Of a DNA stretch of 23,610 bases, positions 8,567-16,616 are shown one piece after another. The notes beneath the pieces are model-generated. The model did not search any database. It was not told the origin of the DNA and saw nothing but the letters and a program-made list of their open reading frames with translations. Source of the DNA: JAJFUI01 sp039679885 (lineage in GTDB: Bacteria > Planctomycetota > Planctomycetia > Pirellulales > Thermoguttaceae). The position numbers were made by a program, and so were the translations under genes. The stretch covers positions 1 to 23,610 of the forward strand of contig JBDKUC010000451.1 in assembly GCA_039679885.1 (NCBI GenBank), read 5' to 3'. Within the stretch, counting starts at the first letter, position 1, and each line of letters starts with the position of its first letter.

Positions 8567-8776
8567 GGGTGCTGCAAAGCGCGACGTGCAACGCTCGCTT
8601 GCCCCCAAAAGGGGCTTAGACGGTATTGACGAAACGGGGGTTTCGCGAGATGATACGCGGCTAGGGGCCCGGCAGCCTGCGTTACAACTGGCGTCGGTCG
8701 CCGCCCACACATCGAGTTCGTCGTCTTTCTTGTGGATGACCACTCCCTTCGCCGATCGGCGGCAGTCACACGGCTA

Positions 8777-8845
8777 TCGGCGACAGGAGCCGCCTCCTCC
8801 AGAACAGCAGCTTCGGCGATAGGAGTCGCCTTGATAGAACAGCAG
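8777..8845 (+). repeat. Imperfect direct repeat with internal hairpins
   Basis: Two copies of about 33-34 bp with a 36-bp period: TCGGCGACAGGAGCCGCC...AGAACAGCAG at 8777 and TCGGCGATAGGAGTCGCC...AGAACAGCAG at 8813. The second holds a small hairpin, GGCGAT-AGGA-GTCGCC (8815-8830); the first has the same hairpin with one mismatch. This resembles dispersed palindromic repeats. The rest of the gap 8470-8882 shows nothing recognisable. Confidence 0.75.
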
Positions 8846-8882
8846 CGGCGGCGACGAACGAGGCATCATCGGGGGTCGGAGC

Positions 8883-10151
8883 ATGTGGTCGCGTAAGAGA
8901 CTTGATATCGGGTGGAGCGATCTGGCGGCTGGGGCCGCGCGGGCGTTCTTTCCGCCGGACCTTGCGAAGGCGGAACGCCGTGCCGAATCGCTCTGGCCCG
9001 CCCCCGACAACGCGATCTGCTGCCTTTCGGTCCGGAGCGGGTTCGATCTGCTGCTGGGTGCCCTGGACCTGCCCAAGGGGAGCGAGATTCTGATCTCGGC
9101 GATGACGATTCCCGACATGGTGCGGATCGTCAAAGAACACGGGCTGACGCCGGTCCCGCTCGACATGGCGCCGCTGACGATGACACCGAGCCTCAGCGAG
9201 CTTCAAGCGGCGGTGACGCCGGCCACCAAGGCGATTCTCATTGCCCACCTGTTCGGCGGCCGCGTGAAGATGGAGCCGATTCTGGAGTTTGCCCGCCAGC
9301 ACGGGCTGCTGGTCTTCGAGGATTGCGCCCAGGCGTTCGCCGGTTCGGACTACCCAGGCCACCCGGACGCCGACGCCAGCATGTTTAGCTTTGGTGTCAT
9401 CAAAGCGAGTACAGCCTTGGGCGGAGCCGTGCTGCGCATTCGCGACCGCAATCTGCTCAAGCAGATGCGGGAGCGGCAATCGGCCTGGCCCATGCAAAGC
9501 CGCTGGAGGTATCTGAAACGCCTGGTAAAATACGGTGCATTCAAGCTGCTAACCAGTCGGCTCGTCTGTGGGGCGATTCTTGGCGTCTGCTTGGCGGTGA
9601 AATGGGACTACGACCGGGCGATCAATGGTGCCGCTCGGGGGTTCCCCGGCGCCGACTTTTTCCAGCAAATCCGCAAGCGTCCCTGCGGGCCCCTGTTGAT
9701 CGTCATCGCCCGGCGGTTGCGCGACTATGACACTCGTCGGTGGCAGCGGCACGCCGAGAAGGGCCATAGCGTGGCGCGAATGTTGGCCGCCCACGGGGTG
9801 TCCTGCCCGGGGGCAGCCATGTCGCCGCACACCTACTGGGTGTTCCCCGTGACGGTCGAGGACCCGAATCGCCTGATGTCGGAGTTGGCCCACGCCGGGT
9901 TCGACGCGACGCAGGGGCAAAGCATGTGCATTGTGCCGCCCCCGGCGGATCGAGCGGTGCGCAAGGCCAAGGCTGCGGAAGAGCTGCTCGCTCGGCTGGT
10001 CTATCTGCCCTTCTATCCCGAGTTATCCGCGGCGGAGGCCGAACGGATGGCCACGATCGTGGCAGCCGGGGCCAGGCGAGAGTCCGCTCCGGCAACCGGC
10101 GGAGCAGATGTCTCGGTCTGCCACCAAACCGGTGTGCCTGCTCGCCCGTAG
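8883..10151 (+). CDS. DegT/DnrJ/EryC1/StrS-family PLP enzyme
   Basis: A 422-residue fold-type I PLP protein of the sugar aminotransferase family, whose members usually transaminate nucleotide-linked keto-sugars for surface polysaccharides or glycans. Visible family features: VRSGFDLLLGAL (phosphate-binding N-terminal helix, about 50-61), the PLP-nitrogen Asp in FEDCAQAF (D147), and the Schiff-base Lys in MFSFGVIKAST (K174). The family motif is normally SFhxxKxxxxGEGG; here it ends ALGGAV, so Glu is missing. No sugar-biosynthesis genes are adjacent, so the substrate is unknown. The ATG has a GGGGG stretch 9 nt upstream. The C-terminal 20 residues are low-complexity. Transcribed alone between the tRNA-Ser and the HTH-receiver gene. 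Confidence 0.85.
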   Translation: MWSRKRLDIGWSDLAAGAARAFFPPDLAKAERRAESLWPAPDNAICCLSVRSGFDLLLGALDLPKGSEILISAMTIPDMVRIVKEHGLTPVPLDMAPLTMTPSLSELQAAVTPATKAILIAHLFGGRVKMEPILEFARQHGLLVFEDCAQAFAGSDYPGHPDADASMFSFGVIKASTALGGAVLRIRDRNLLKQMRERQSAWPMQSRWRYLKRLVKYGAFKLLTSRLVCGAILGVCLAVKWDYDRAINGAARGFPGADFFQQIRKRPCGPLLIVIARRLRDYDTRRWQRHAEKGHSVARMLAAHGVSCPGAAMSPHTYWVFPVTVEDPNRLMSELAHAGFDATQGQSMCIVPPPADRAVRKAKAAEELLARLVYLPFYPELSAAEAERMATIVAAGARRESAPATGGADVSVCHQTGVPARP

Positions 10152-10900
10152 TGGAATTGCTCGGCTCGCGCCACGGAAACGGACGCGAGGCTTCGGGCTC
10201 TGGGTAAGGCGGCGTGGTCTCGCAGCGGTCTGCAATCGCCGAAAGGCCGCCGCAGCCTGCGTCGCCGCGCCAAGGCCCGCAAAGTGAAATGTGCCGCCGC
10301 GATGCGCTGAAAGGCACGCGCGGCACGGCCGGCACGAGCCCTAGGACCGGCTCAGCCGTTACGATCGGACAAACTGTCTAAAGTCCTACCCCCGCCGGGA
10401 TCGAAGTTAATCCAACGGATACCTTGCCTCGCACTGGCATCAAGAGATGCCGGGGCGGGTGGAAGGACGCAGGGGGGAACCTGCCATGAAGGCAATGATG
10501 CCTCGACCGCAAGCCATCGTCTCTCCAGGCCGCGGTCTGCTCGTCCCACCTCTGCCGGTTAACGGTTCGCCGGGTGATTTTGCCGAGAGTCAGAGTCAAT
10601 GGAGATAGGTTGGCTAGACCACGCCTTCCCTATTTTACGGATTTTCTCTGGCTTCCGTTTGGCATGATTGCCGATGTAGTAAGTACGGCGCGGGTCAGAA
10701 GGAGCTGAGCCACAGCCAACAGAGCGAGGAGACTTGAAGCCCCGACCCAGAAACCTGCGGAGTTCCTTTCGTTTCCAGGAGGGTGGAGATTGAGGAACTT
10801 GAGTCGCCGCGAGTTTTAGGGGCCCAAGAGCGCTCGGTCGGACGCTTGTCCGCCGAGATACAACCCAAACCAACGCGATTAATATATCGGAGAGCCTGCG
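10152..10900. other. 749-bp region without a supported gene
   Basis: Every open frame here is a GC-rich shadow frame without a ribosome binding site or recognisable product. Structure seen: a 7-bp inverted repeat GTGCCGC/GCGGCAC (10291-10326), AGTTCCT/AGGAACT (10761-10799) and a strong hairpin at 10833-10857. No consensus promoter stands out, yet the promoter of the HTH-receiver gene must lie here. The length leaves room for an untranslated RNA. Confidence 0.5.
10833..10857 (+). promoter_or_regulatory. Hairpin in the leader of the HTH-receiver gene
   Basis: CTCGG(T)CGGAC and GTCCGCCGAG pair over 10 bp with one bulged T and a GCTT tetraloop. The hairpin ends 43 nt before the ATG at 10901. It has no following T-run, so it is more likely a leader structure than a terminator. 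Confidence 0.5.
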
Positions 10901-11473
10901 ATGAAGGTGTTCACAACTGGTCAGGTGGCCAAGATTTGTAAGGTGGCCCCGCGCACCGTCAGCAAGTGGTTCGATTCGGGCCGGCTGAAGGGCTATCGTA
11001 TCCCCGGATCGCAAGACCGGCGTATTCCTCGAGAGTACCTGATTCGGTTCCTCAAGGAACACGGCATGCCCTTGGGCGACCTCGAAGACGAGGCCATGGC
11101 GAAGGTCTTGATCGTCGCCCAGGATCAGGTCCTGATCGAGAACCTCAAGCGGGAATTGCCGCTGGAGCACTCGTTCAAGGCCGCGGTGGCCGCCAGCGGT
11201 TTCGACGCCGGGATTCAGGCCGAGAGCTTCCATCCGGACTGCATCATCGTCGATTTCTCGATTGGCCGGACCGAGGCCCTGCAGATTTGCCAGAACCTCC
11301 GCCGTAACAGCGAATTCTCCGAGGTGATCCTGATCGCCTTGTTGCCCGACGACGGCAGCTCGGTGAGCTTCGATCGCTCGGCGATCAACGAGACGTTCAA
11401 GAAGCCGTTTGACTCGGCGTTGTTGGCCGAGCGGCTCCGGACGCTGATTGGTGCGAAGAAGGAATTGGTCTAA
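10901..11473 (+). CDS. HTH (excisionase/MerR-like) plus degenerate receiver protein
   Basis: A 190-residue protein. Residues 1-58 form an excisionase/HTH_17-type DNA-binding domain (FTTGQVAKICKVAPRTVSKWFDSGRLKGYRIPGS, then RRIPREYL). Residues 68-185 have the receiver fold but lack key residues: the acidic pair is A73-Q74 (IVAQDQ), no Pro follows the Asp (D118 in IIVDFSIGR), and the Thr/Ser switch is replaced in LIALLPDD; the Lys (FKKPF) is kept. The receiver is therefore probably not phosphorylated normally. It is a paralogue of 20686-21267, which has an intact receiver. GGAG lies 8 nt upstream of the ATG and a clear terminator follows, so it is monocistronic. Probable role: transcription regulator or chromosome-binding protein; target unknown. 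Confidence 0.88.
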   Translation: MKVFTTGQVAKICKVAPRTVSKWFDSGRLKGYRIPGSQDRRIPREYLIRFLKEHGMPLGDLEDEAMAKVLIVAQDQVLIENLKRELPLEHSFKAAVAASGFDAGIQAESFHPDCIIVDFSIGRTEALQICQNLRRNSEFSEVILIALLPDDGSSVSFDRSAINETFKKPFDSALLAERLRTLIGAKKELV

Positions 11474-11543
11474 GCCTGCACAGGCTCAGACTCACCGCAC
11501 CCGCCATGCGGTGGACGATATAGAAATCGCCGATACAACTAAA

Positions 11544-11580
11544 CCGTCGCGGATTGACCCCCGCGACGGATAATTTTTTC
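11544..11580 (+). terminator. Rho-independent terminator of the HTH-receiver gene
   Basis: CCGTCGCGG and CCGCGACGG form a perfect 9-bp stem with an 8-nt loop, followed by ATAATTTTTTC. It starts 71 bp after the stop codon at 11473. Confidence 0.9.
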
Positions 11581-11597
11581 TTGGGGCTATTGTACTC

Positions 11598-11614
11598 TTC
11601 ACGCTCCGCGTGAA
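11598..11614 (+). repeat. Short palindrome
   Basis: TTCACGC-TCC-GCGTGAA, a perfect 7-bp stem, sits between the terminator and the dispersed repeat. A related half (GCGAAGCGTGAAGCG) occurs near 11820. Confidence 0.6.
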
Positions 11615-11654
11615 GCTAGCGTAGTGATTCAGTCTATTGGGGATTTTTGGGTGC

Positions 11655-11780
11655 CATGCTTGCTAAGCGAGCGCAGCGAGACAGCAAGCATGTTCGCCGT
11701 CGAATCATGCCCACGCAAGCGTGGGACATGGCGCCCATTCGTCCTGAATGATGCACAGACCGTCATTTCTGAGACAGTAC
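11655..11780 (+). repeat. Dispersed palindromic repeat, copy 1 (uninterrupted)
   Basis: Positions 11663-11780 match 23377-23488 in inverted orientation almost base for base, apart from one substitution, an 11-nt indel and a 5-nt indel. Copy 1 has intact palindromes: CATGCTTGCT/AGCAAGCATG (11655-11692) and CCCACGC-AA-GCGTGGG (11710-11725). This looks like a REP-type or non-autonomous dispersed element. An 89-codon open frame across it (11624-11893) has no support as a gene. The rest of the gap 11781-11895 shows nothing else. Confidence 0.85.
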
Positions 11781-11895
11781 GCTGGGTCACGCAGGCCGCA
11801 TCGTACCCATTTCGTTACGCGAAGCGTGAAGCGTACATCCCAGGATCGTTACCTCCCGGGACTGTCGATCACCGGCGATTAGTTTCCCAATAAGT

Positions 11896-14826
11896 CTACC
11901 GGAGCAATCTCGCTTCGGCCCAGTCGGCGTGATCGCCGTTGGGGTCGCCGGCGTCGTGGACGATCAGTTCGAGAGTCTTCGCCCCGGCGACATCGACATC
12001 GACCCAGGCGGCTTCCTCGGCGCGGGTCATCAGGCCCGATTGCCACCGGGTCGCGCCATCGACCTTGACCTCGAACGTGACCGTGGGCGAGTTGTTGGCG
12101 TCCGCGCCAGCCCAGGCTTGGAACCGACGATACTTCTTGTCGAGTGCGTAGAGGATCTTCGAGGGGGCATGGGTGCCGAGGCCACGGATGTAGAGCTTGC
12201 CGCCGATGGTCATCGGCATCTGCCAGACGCTCTTATTCTTTTGCAGCTTGCCCCAGCCTTGGGTCATCGAGACCGGTCCGATCGTGTCGAGAAACACTCC
12301 GTCGATCCGCTCGATGGGCCGCTCGGCCGGAACCGCCTGGGTCGACAGGCTCGCGACGTCCTTCGACGGCATCAGAGCGACGCTATCGAGCGAAATTGAC
12401 TCTGGCGCCGGCAGCGAGTTGGGATATTCCGACTTCTCGCCAGGCTTCGACGCGCAGACCCAGACCGAGACTCGCGAGCAATCCTCGCTCAGGAACTCGT
12501 TGACTGAGACCGCGTTGTCGCCTTGCTTGAGCGGCACGCGGAGGAAAGTCCAGTGATCGCCACGGGGCAGGCCCGAGGCGGCCCAGCCGGCGTAGGAGAC
12601 AAGCTCGTCCGGCTTCACCTCGCGACCGTCGACCGCCACCCGGCCGACCGGCGTCGGCGAAGACTTCTTGCCCTCACAGAGCACAAGCAGCTCGGCCTTC
12701 GGCGCCATCACGCGGACGTTGGCCTGACACTCGAGCCGAACGGCGTTCGACGCATCGCCCAGTCGGCTGGTCCAGTCGGGCCCCAACGCCCCATCGAGCT
12801 TTGGGAACGAGACCCGCTCAAGCGTGCTCTTGCCGCCGATGACCTTGATTTGCGGACCAATTGACGACGCCGTCGGAACGCCTTCGAGCTTCTGGTCTTC
12901 GCCGAGCGAAAGAACGAGCGTCTCGTAGGGTGCCAGCGGTACGTCGAGCGTGTCGCCATACTTGAGGTTCTTGGCGTAGACGCGAGGCTCGGGATAGATG
13001 CTCACCGCAGAGACGTCTTTTGCAGCGTCTTTGCCAAATCCAACGCTTTCGTCCAGCGTGAGCTTGTACGACTGCCTCGCTATCCACGGGTTCCGCAGCA
13101 TCACCAGCCCGGCGCTGTCTTTGATGTGGGCGTAGCCATAGGGATCACGGGGCATGACACCCTTGTTGGTGCATTGCGGAATGCCGCCGTGCTGCCAGGC
13201 GGCCGGAAGGAGCGGCACGGTCTCGGCCAGCGTCGTCTCATTCTTTCGCGTCCACTTCATCAACCGGGCCAGCGACTCCCATCGGGCATCGTTCATGTAG
13301 GCCGGGTTCACGTAAACCGGCACGAACTCATGCCCCCGGAGAATGACCGTCACGGCGTCGTTCATCAACGGTTCGGCCGTCTGATGGATGATGCCCAGCA
13401 CCTCTTGGCCGGCGATCGGCGCCGACAGCAGAGCGGCCCCCTGCAAGTTGAAGAAATCGCGGGCCGTCGTGTAGCTTTCGCGATACACAGGCGAGGGCAC
13501 ACGGCCCCAGGGGGCGTCGTCGCCGAACGTGCCAATCACCGAGTTGGCGTGGAATAGCCACCAAGGGCTCGGATTGAGGCCCATGCAGGTCGTCTCGATC
13601 CAGACCGACGGGTTCGCCTTGTGGGCGGCGTCCATCGCCGCGATGATCCCTTCGGCAATCTTTTCGGACGACAGGTCGCCCGGCTGGTGGCCATGATCCT
13701 TCTCGCCGCACTCGACCGCGTAGCCGTCCAACTTCAATTGCCACACGCCGCAGCGGCCGGACAACTCGCTGAGTGCCTTCTTGAACCCGGCCGCGTATCG
13801 CGGACCGCCGAGGCACATGCGAGGGCCATACAGAGGATGCATGAGCTTTTCGTAGCCGTGTTGCTTGGCCCAGGGGATGTCGAGCGCCGTCGGATAGCAA
13901 CTGCTGGGCGAGATCCACGCGCCCAAGTGCGAGCCCATCTTCTCCGCAGCGGCCTGGAGACGCGTGAACTTCTCGGGGAAGTTCTTCGTGTCGATTTCCC
14001 AAATGCTCTTGGGCGCGGACCAGCCCATGTCGATGCAAAAGCTGTCGAACGCCGCGCCGTGGGCTCGGTAGAGCTTTTCGTCGAACACCTTCATCAGGCC
14101 GAGGATGTCTTTCTCGGTGAAGTAGGGGGCCGGGGCGGTCCACCAACTGTTGTAGTCGAAGTGAACGCCGTGCGGCGTCGGACGATGGCTGGCGATGTAC
14201 CGCTGAAACGCCCGGACTTCGTCGCCCTTCGGTGCATTGCCATAGACGGCCGTGCGCGTCGTGTACCACTCGCCCGGTTTCAGATACACGCCCGGCCGAT
14301 GAGCCACCACGACGTTGTCCTTCTCAATGCGGACCGACGAGATCGGGAACTCGATGCCGACGAACATGCCCGGCATAAAGACCGGATGGCTTTGCTGGCT
14401 CGGAATGATTTGACGATCCGCCTCCCGCGAGCCGTGCGACCAGGCCGGCCGGCCTTTGATCGGAATGCGGTCGAGAACCACTTCTTTCAGCAGGCGAGGC
14501 TCCTTTGCATCCAGGAGCCGGACCTTCGCCCATTTGCGGAAAAGCGATTCCTTTTGTGACAGTTGCACGTACAACTTCGTCTCCAACCGGCCGGAATCGC
14601 CGATCGGCACCGGTTGAAACGTGATTTCGAGCGTCCCGGCGCCGCCGGCTGCGGGACCCAACGAGGATGGCGGCGCTCCGCCGGCGAACTCGCCGGTGTC
14701 CAATACGAAGGTGGGCCATTTCATCGCCATTTCAAAGCCGCCTTGCACGGGCGCCGGTTCATCGGCTCGGACGGCAGAGACGAGGCATATCGCGGCAACA
14801 AGGCAACAGAGCAGCGGGCGTCTCAT
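11896..14826 (-). CDS. Secreted alpha-galactosidase-like (clan GH-D-like) protein with NPCBM domain
   Basis: A 976-residue exported protein. Residues 1-21 are a signal peptide (MRRPLLCCLVAAICLVSAVRA, likely cut before DEPAP). The middle, about 220-560, resembles a clan GH-D (GH27/GH36) TIM barrel: FCIDMGW (D266), WQLKLDGY with candidate nucleophile D367, and FGDDAPWG (D436/D437) where an acid/base Asp would lie. A beta-rich part follows, and about 826-976 is an NPCBM carbohydrate-binding module (MTQGWGKLQKNKS, GGKLYIRGLGTHAPSKI). The likely role is removal of alpha-linked galactose or a related sugar in the periplasm; substrate unproven. I chose ATG 14826 because it begins the signal peptide and has AAGGAG 8 nt upstream; the frame is open to 14973 but that part overlaps the neighbour. 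Confidence 0.82.
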   Translation of the reverse strand: MRRPLLCCLVAAICLVSAVRADEPAPVQGGFEMAMKWPTFVLDTGEFAGGAPPSSLGPAAGGAGTLEITFQPVPIGDSGRLETKLYVQLSQKESLFRKWAKVRLLDAKEPRLLKEVVLDRIPIKGRPAWSHGSREADRQIIPSQQSHPVFMPGMFVGIEFPISSVRIEKDNVVVAHRPGVYLKPGEWYTTRTAVYGNAPKGDEVRAFQRYIASHRPTPHGVHFDYNSWWTAPAPYFTEKDILGLMKVFDEKLYRAHGAAFDSFCIDMGWSAPKSIWEIDTKNFPEKFTRLQAAAEKMGSHLGAWISPSSCYPTALDIPWAKQHGYEKLMHPLYGPRMCLGGPRYAAGFKKALSELSGRCGVWQLKLDGYAVECGEKDHGHQPGDLSSEKIAEGIIAAMDAAHKANPSVWIETTCMGLNPSPWWLFHANSVIGTFGDDAPWGRVPSPVYRESYTTARDFFNLQGAALLSAPIAGQEVLGIIHQTAEPLMNDAVTVILRGHEFVPVYVNPAYMNDARWESLARLMKWTRKNETTLAETVPLLPAAWQHGGIPQCTNKGVMPRDPYGYAHIKDSAGLVMLRNPWIARQSYKLTLDESVGFGKDAAKDVSAVSIYPEPRVYAKNLKYGDTLDVPLAPYETLVLSLGEDQKLEGVPTASSIGPQIKVIGGKSTLERVSFPKLDGALGPDWTSRLGDASNAVRLECQANVRVMAPKAELLVLCEGKKSSPTPVGRVAVDGREVKPDELVSYAGWAASGLPRGDHWTFLRVPLKQGDNAVSVNEFLSEDCSRVSVWVCASKPGEKSEYPNSLPAPESISLDSVALMPSKDVASLSTQAVPAERPIERIDGVFLDTIGPVSMTQGWGKLQKNKSVWQMPMTIGGKLYIRGLGTHAPSKILYALDKKYRRFQAWAGADANNSPTVTFEVKVDGATRWQSGLMTRAEEAAWVDVDVAGAKTLELIVHDAGDPNGDHADWAEARLLR

Positions 14827-14924
14827 CGGCGTGGCTCCTTCTCGAGCAAGGCTTGGCGAGTTGGCATGCGCGAGCACTGGGATCGGCTCGCCTGCATTAT
14901 GCCACGGGTGGTACGCGATGGGAA

Positions 14925-16112
14925 TCAGTCCCAGCAGAAGCAGCTCATGCGATCGCAATTGTGGACCGGGCACAAGCCGGCGGGAGAAATCGGCGCTTCA
15001 GCCGAAGCGGGCGTGGCAACCGCCGACTGCATCGCGTCCGCAGTGGCGTCATGGCTGGGTTCCTCGGTCCGAGCCGCGTCGGTTGGGCGGCCGCTTCCTT
15101 TCAGGCCCAGTTCGTCGAGCAGCGGCGGCAGGAACAGCGCGTCCAGCTCCGGGAGGGTTCGAGGATGCGCAGCCGAATAGAACTGGATCGCCTCGTTCAC
15201 AGCCGCGCGCCGAGAGACGTCCGTCCAAGGAACATTCTGCTTGTGCTTGGCGAGCAGCATCATCGCCTTATAACGGAAACCGTGGACGCAGTCACGCTCG
15301 AGCGATCTTGCGATTCCGTCGACGCCGAGCGAGTGGATGGCATCGGCCAAGCTCTTCATACTTGGTAACTTGTCGGAAGGCAACACGTAGACTTCCGGAG
15401 CTGTCTCGGCTTGGGCGGCGTTCTCGACGGCCGCTGTGGCCCCGCGGCCCCAGCTTGCACAATCGCCGCAAGCGAGCATAACGCGGCCAACGCCCAGCGA
15501 GGCGAGCCGTTGCCAGCGCTCAGCCGACAGGTCGCCGGCCGGTCCGCCGATCGCCGCCACGTGCAGTACGCCGTAAGAGTGGAGCAGCAGGGCGTCGAGA
15601 ATCTCCTCGACGACGATCAGGTCGCTTGCACTGGCGGCGACGGCCGGCAAGGCGACGTCCATGCCGCAGAGCGCTAGCCGATGCTTCCAACCCCGATGCG
15701 AATATAAGCAGCGCGGCTTTTCGCCGAAGGGACTGAAGGCCCAGAAACTGACGATCTCGCCTGCTGGGTCCGCGATGGGGCCCACAAGCCGGCCCGGCAG
15801 TCGGGCGTCGGCCGTTAGGCCCGACGCGCGAATCTCCTCCCAAGAAAAGCCGGCCTCACTCAATGCGGTCCTCATACTCGACAGCTCTGGCATCAGGCCG
15901 ACGGGAAGCGGATCGAGACGCGCCGGGTCAAACCCGTGGCTGGCGAGGCACGCCCTGGCGGCGGCCCTGACTGAGGTGGCCGACGCCTCGTGCAGATGTC
16001 GGTGGGCGTGGAGGAAGAACGTCTTGCGAAGGTCGGCGTTTCGCGTCCTGCCCGAGACGCTTCTGGTCGTTGCGTGGCCAGACGGGAGCGGAGCCGTTTG
16101 CATGCCGATCAT
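14925..16112 (-). CDS. DnaG-like protein with degenerate Toprim domain and C-terminal Cys/His cluster
   Basis: A 395-residue protein resembling the catalytic core of DnaG-type primases. Residues 108-145 (GRLVGPIADPAGEIVSFWAF, then CLYSHRG) match the DnaG segment before the Toprim fold. The Toprim glutamate motif is IVVEEILDALLLHSYGV (E169), and the DxD motif reads ACGDCASWG, keeping D217 but not the first Asp. No CHC2 N-terminal zinc finger is present. The C-terminus ends in a Cys/His cluster (CPVHNCDRMSCFCW, 381-394) that could bind zinc. It is not the housekeeping primase: it is too short and lacks the helicase-binding domain. ATG 16112 has GGAGG 7 nt upstream; the frame remains open to 16364, which would run into the integrated element and is rejected. 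It is 98 bp upstream of the glycosidase gene on the same strand. Confidence 0.7.
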   Translation of the reverse strand: MIGMQTAPLPSGHATTRSVSGRTRNADLRKTFFLHAHRHLHEASATSVRAAARACLASHGFDPARLDPLPVGLMPELSSMRTALSEAGFSWEEIRASGLTADARLPGRLVGPIADPAGEIVSFWAFSPFGEKPRCLYSHRGWKHRLALCGMDVALPAVAASASDLIVVEEILDALLLHSYGVLHVAAIGGPAGDLSAERWQRLASLGVGRVMLACGDCASWGRGATAAVENAAQAETAPEVYVLPSDKLPSMKSLADAIHSLGVDGIARSLERDCVHGFRYKAMMLLAKHKQNVPWTDVSRRAAVNEAIQFYSAAHPRTLPELDALFLPPLLDELGLKGSGRPTDAARTEEPSHDATADAMQSAVATPASAEAPISPAGLCPVHNCDRMSCFCWD

Positions 16113-16159
16113 CGGATAGCCTCCATGCTCGAAGCGGCAGATTGCAGCCGGGCGACGAA

Positions 16160-16182
16160 AGCCGCGTTGACCGACCGCGGCT
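16160..16182 (-). terminator. Hairpin, probable original terminator of tRNA-Val, displaced by the element
   Basis: On the minus strand AGCCGCG and CGCGGCT form a 7-bp stem with a 9-nt loop, followed by TTTCG. It lies 28 nt left of the left att copy. Before integration it would have been about 29 nt beyond the tRNA-Val 3' end. The T-run is short, so the call is moderate. Confidence 0.5.
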
Positions 16183-16209
16183 ATCGTGCCTCCGAAGATT
16201 GATGACGCA

Positions 16210-16232
16210 GTGGGCGATACCGGATTCGAACC
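16210..16232 (+). repeat. Left attachment site (tRNA-Val fragment)
   Basis: A 23-bp copy, GTGGGCGATACC...TTCGAACC, identical to 20293-20315. It is the last 22 nt of a tRNA-Val (discriminator, acceptor 3' strand, half T-arm) plus one base. No further tRNA sequence follows it, so it is the duplicated att core and not a tRNA gene. Confidence 0.93.
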
Positions 16233-16449
16233 GAATGGCGTAAGTGTAGACGAGGCAAGGGAGTGCGAGAAGAGGGGAGGGCATGAGCGCACAGCGGAGC
16301 GCACACGTGGCGCGCGGACGGGTGCCCTGACCGTGCGGTGTCCGATGTGCGGCGGGACGTTCAAAATAGGCCGAGAAGAGGGGACCGAAGACAGGCCTGG
16401 CGCAGAGAGAAGGCGGCGTAGTAGAAACAGGGGGAACGCCAGTCTTTAG
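16233..16449 (+). pseudogene. Candidate displaced 3' end of the integrase gene
   Basis: The integrase frame enters the att core as GTG GGC GAT ACC. At the left end the same core is in the same frame and stays open for 71 codons to TAG (16447-16449). In the excised circle the two parts join, so the integrase would be 496 residues instead of 430. The tail is Arg/Gly/Glu-rich and holds one CxxC zinc-ribbon-like motif, VRCPMCGGTFKIG. A hairpin begins 3 nt after the stop. A frame of this length can be open by chance in GC-rich DNA, so this is a candidate, not an established gene part. Confidence 0.45.
16286..16305 (+). promoter_or_regulatory. Candidate integrase arm-type sites (left of the element)
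   Basis: Two direct AGCGCACA octamers, 12 bp start to start (16286, 16298), begin 54 bp inside the left att core. The same pair with the same 12-bp spacing occurs on the other side of the core in the circular form (20173, 20185). Confidence 0.6.
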
Positions 16450-16451
16450 GG

Positions 16452-16474
16452 AAATCCGAAAATCGTTCGGATTT
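16452..16474 (+). terminator. Hairpin after the displaced integrase tail
   Basis: AAATCCGAA and TTCGGATTT form a perfect 9-bp stem with a 5-nt loop (AATCG), 3 nt after the TAG at 16449. The stem ends in TTT and is then followed by GAG, so as a terminator it is weak. It could also be an operator upstream of rep. Confidence 0.45.
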
Positions 16475-16616
16475 GAGTGGCGCAGGCGTAACAGGTGAGA
16501 CGAATAAACGGTTGTCACCTTACGACAACACCCAGGCGGGAACCTGGGTGGGGTCGGCTGCCGAGTGTGGGACTCGGTGGCGGGGTGGCCAGGTAGCTGG
16601 TGTTAGGGTAACTACC

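Noticed and set aside
11624..11893. 89-codon open frame across the dispersed repeat
   Set aside because: It starts without a ribosome binding site, runs through palindromic repeat DNA and matches no family; the inverted second copy carries indels that break the frame.
13328..14269. 313-codon and 312-codon frames within the glycosidase-like gene
   Set aside because: Arg-rich shadow translations in GC-rich DNA with no family resemblance.
14827..14973. Upstream extension of the glycosidase-like gene to 14973
   Set aside because: The signal peptide begins at the Met at 14826, which has a good Shine-Dalgarno, and the extension overlaps the end of the Toprim gene.
16210..16232. Second tRNA-Val gene
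   Set aside because: Only the 3' 22 nt are present; no anticodon or D-arm follows. It is the left att copy.
16113..16364. Upstream extension of the Toprim gene to 16364
   Set aside because: It would cross the left att site into the mobile element; ATG 16112 has a perfect GGAGG at 7 nt.
16473..16616. TTG start 48 codons upstream of rep
   Set aside because: It lies at the edge of a perfect hairpin, has no ribosome binding site and the added residues are low-complexity.
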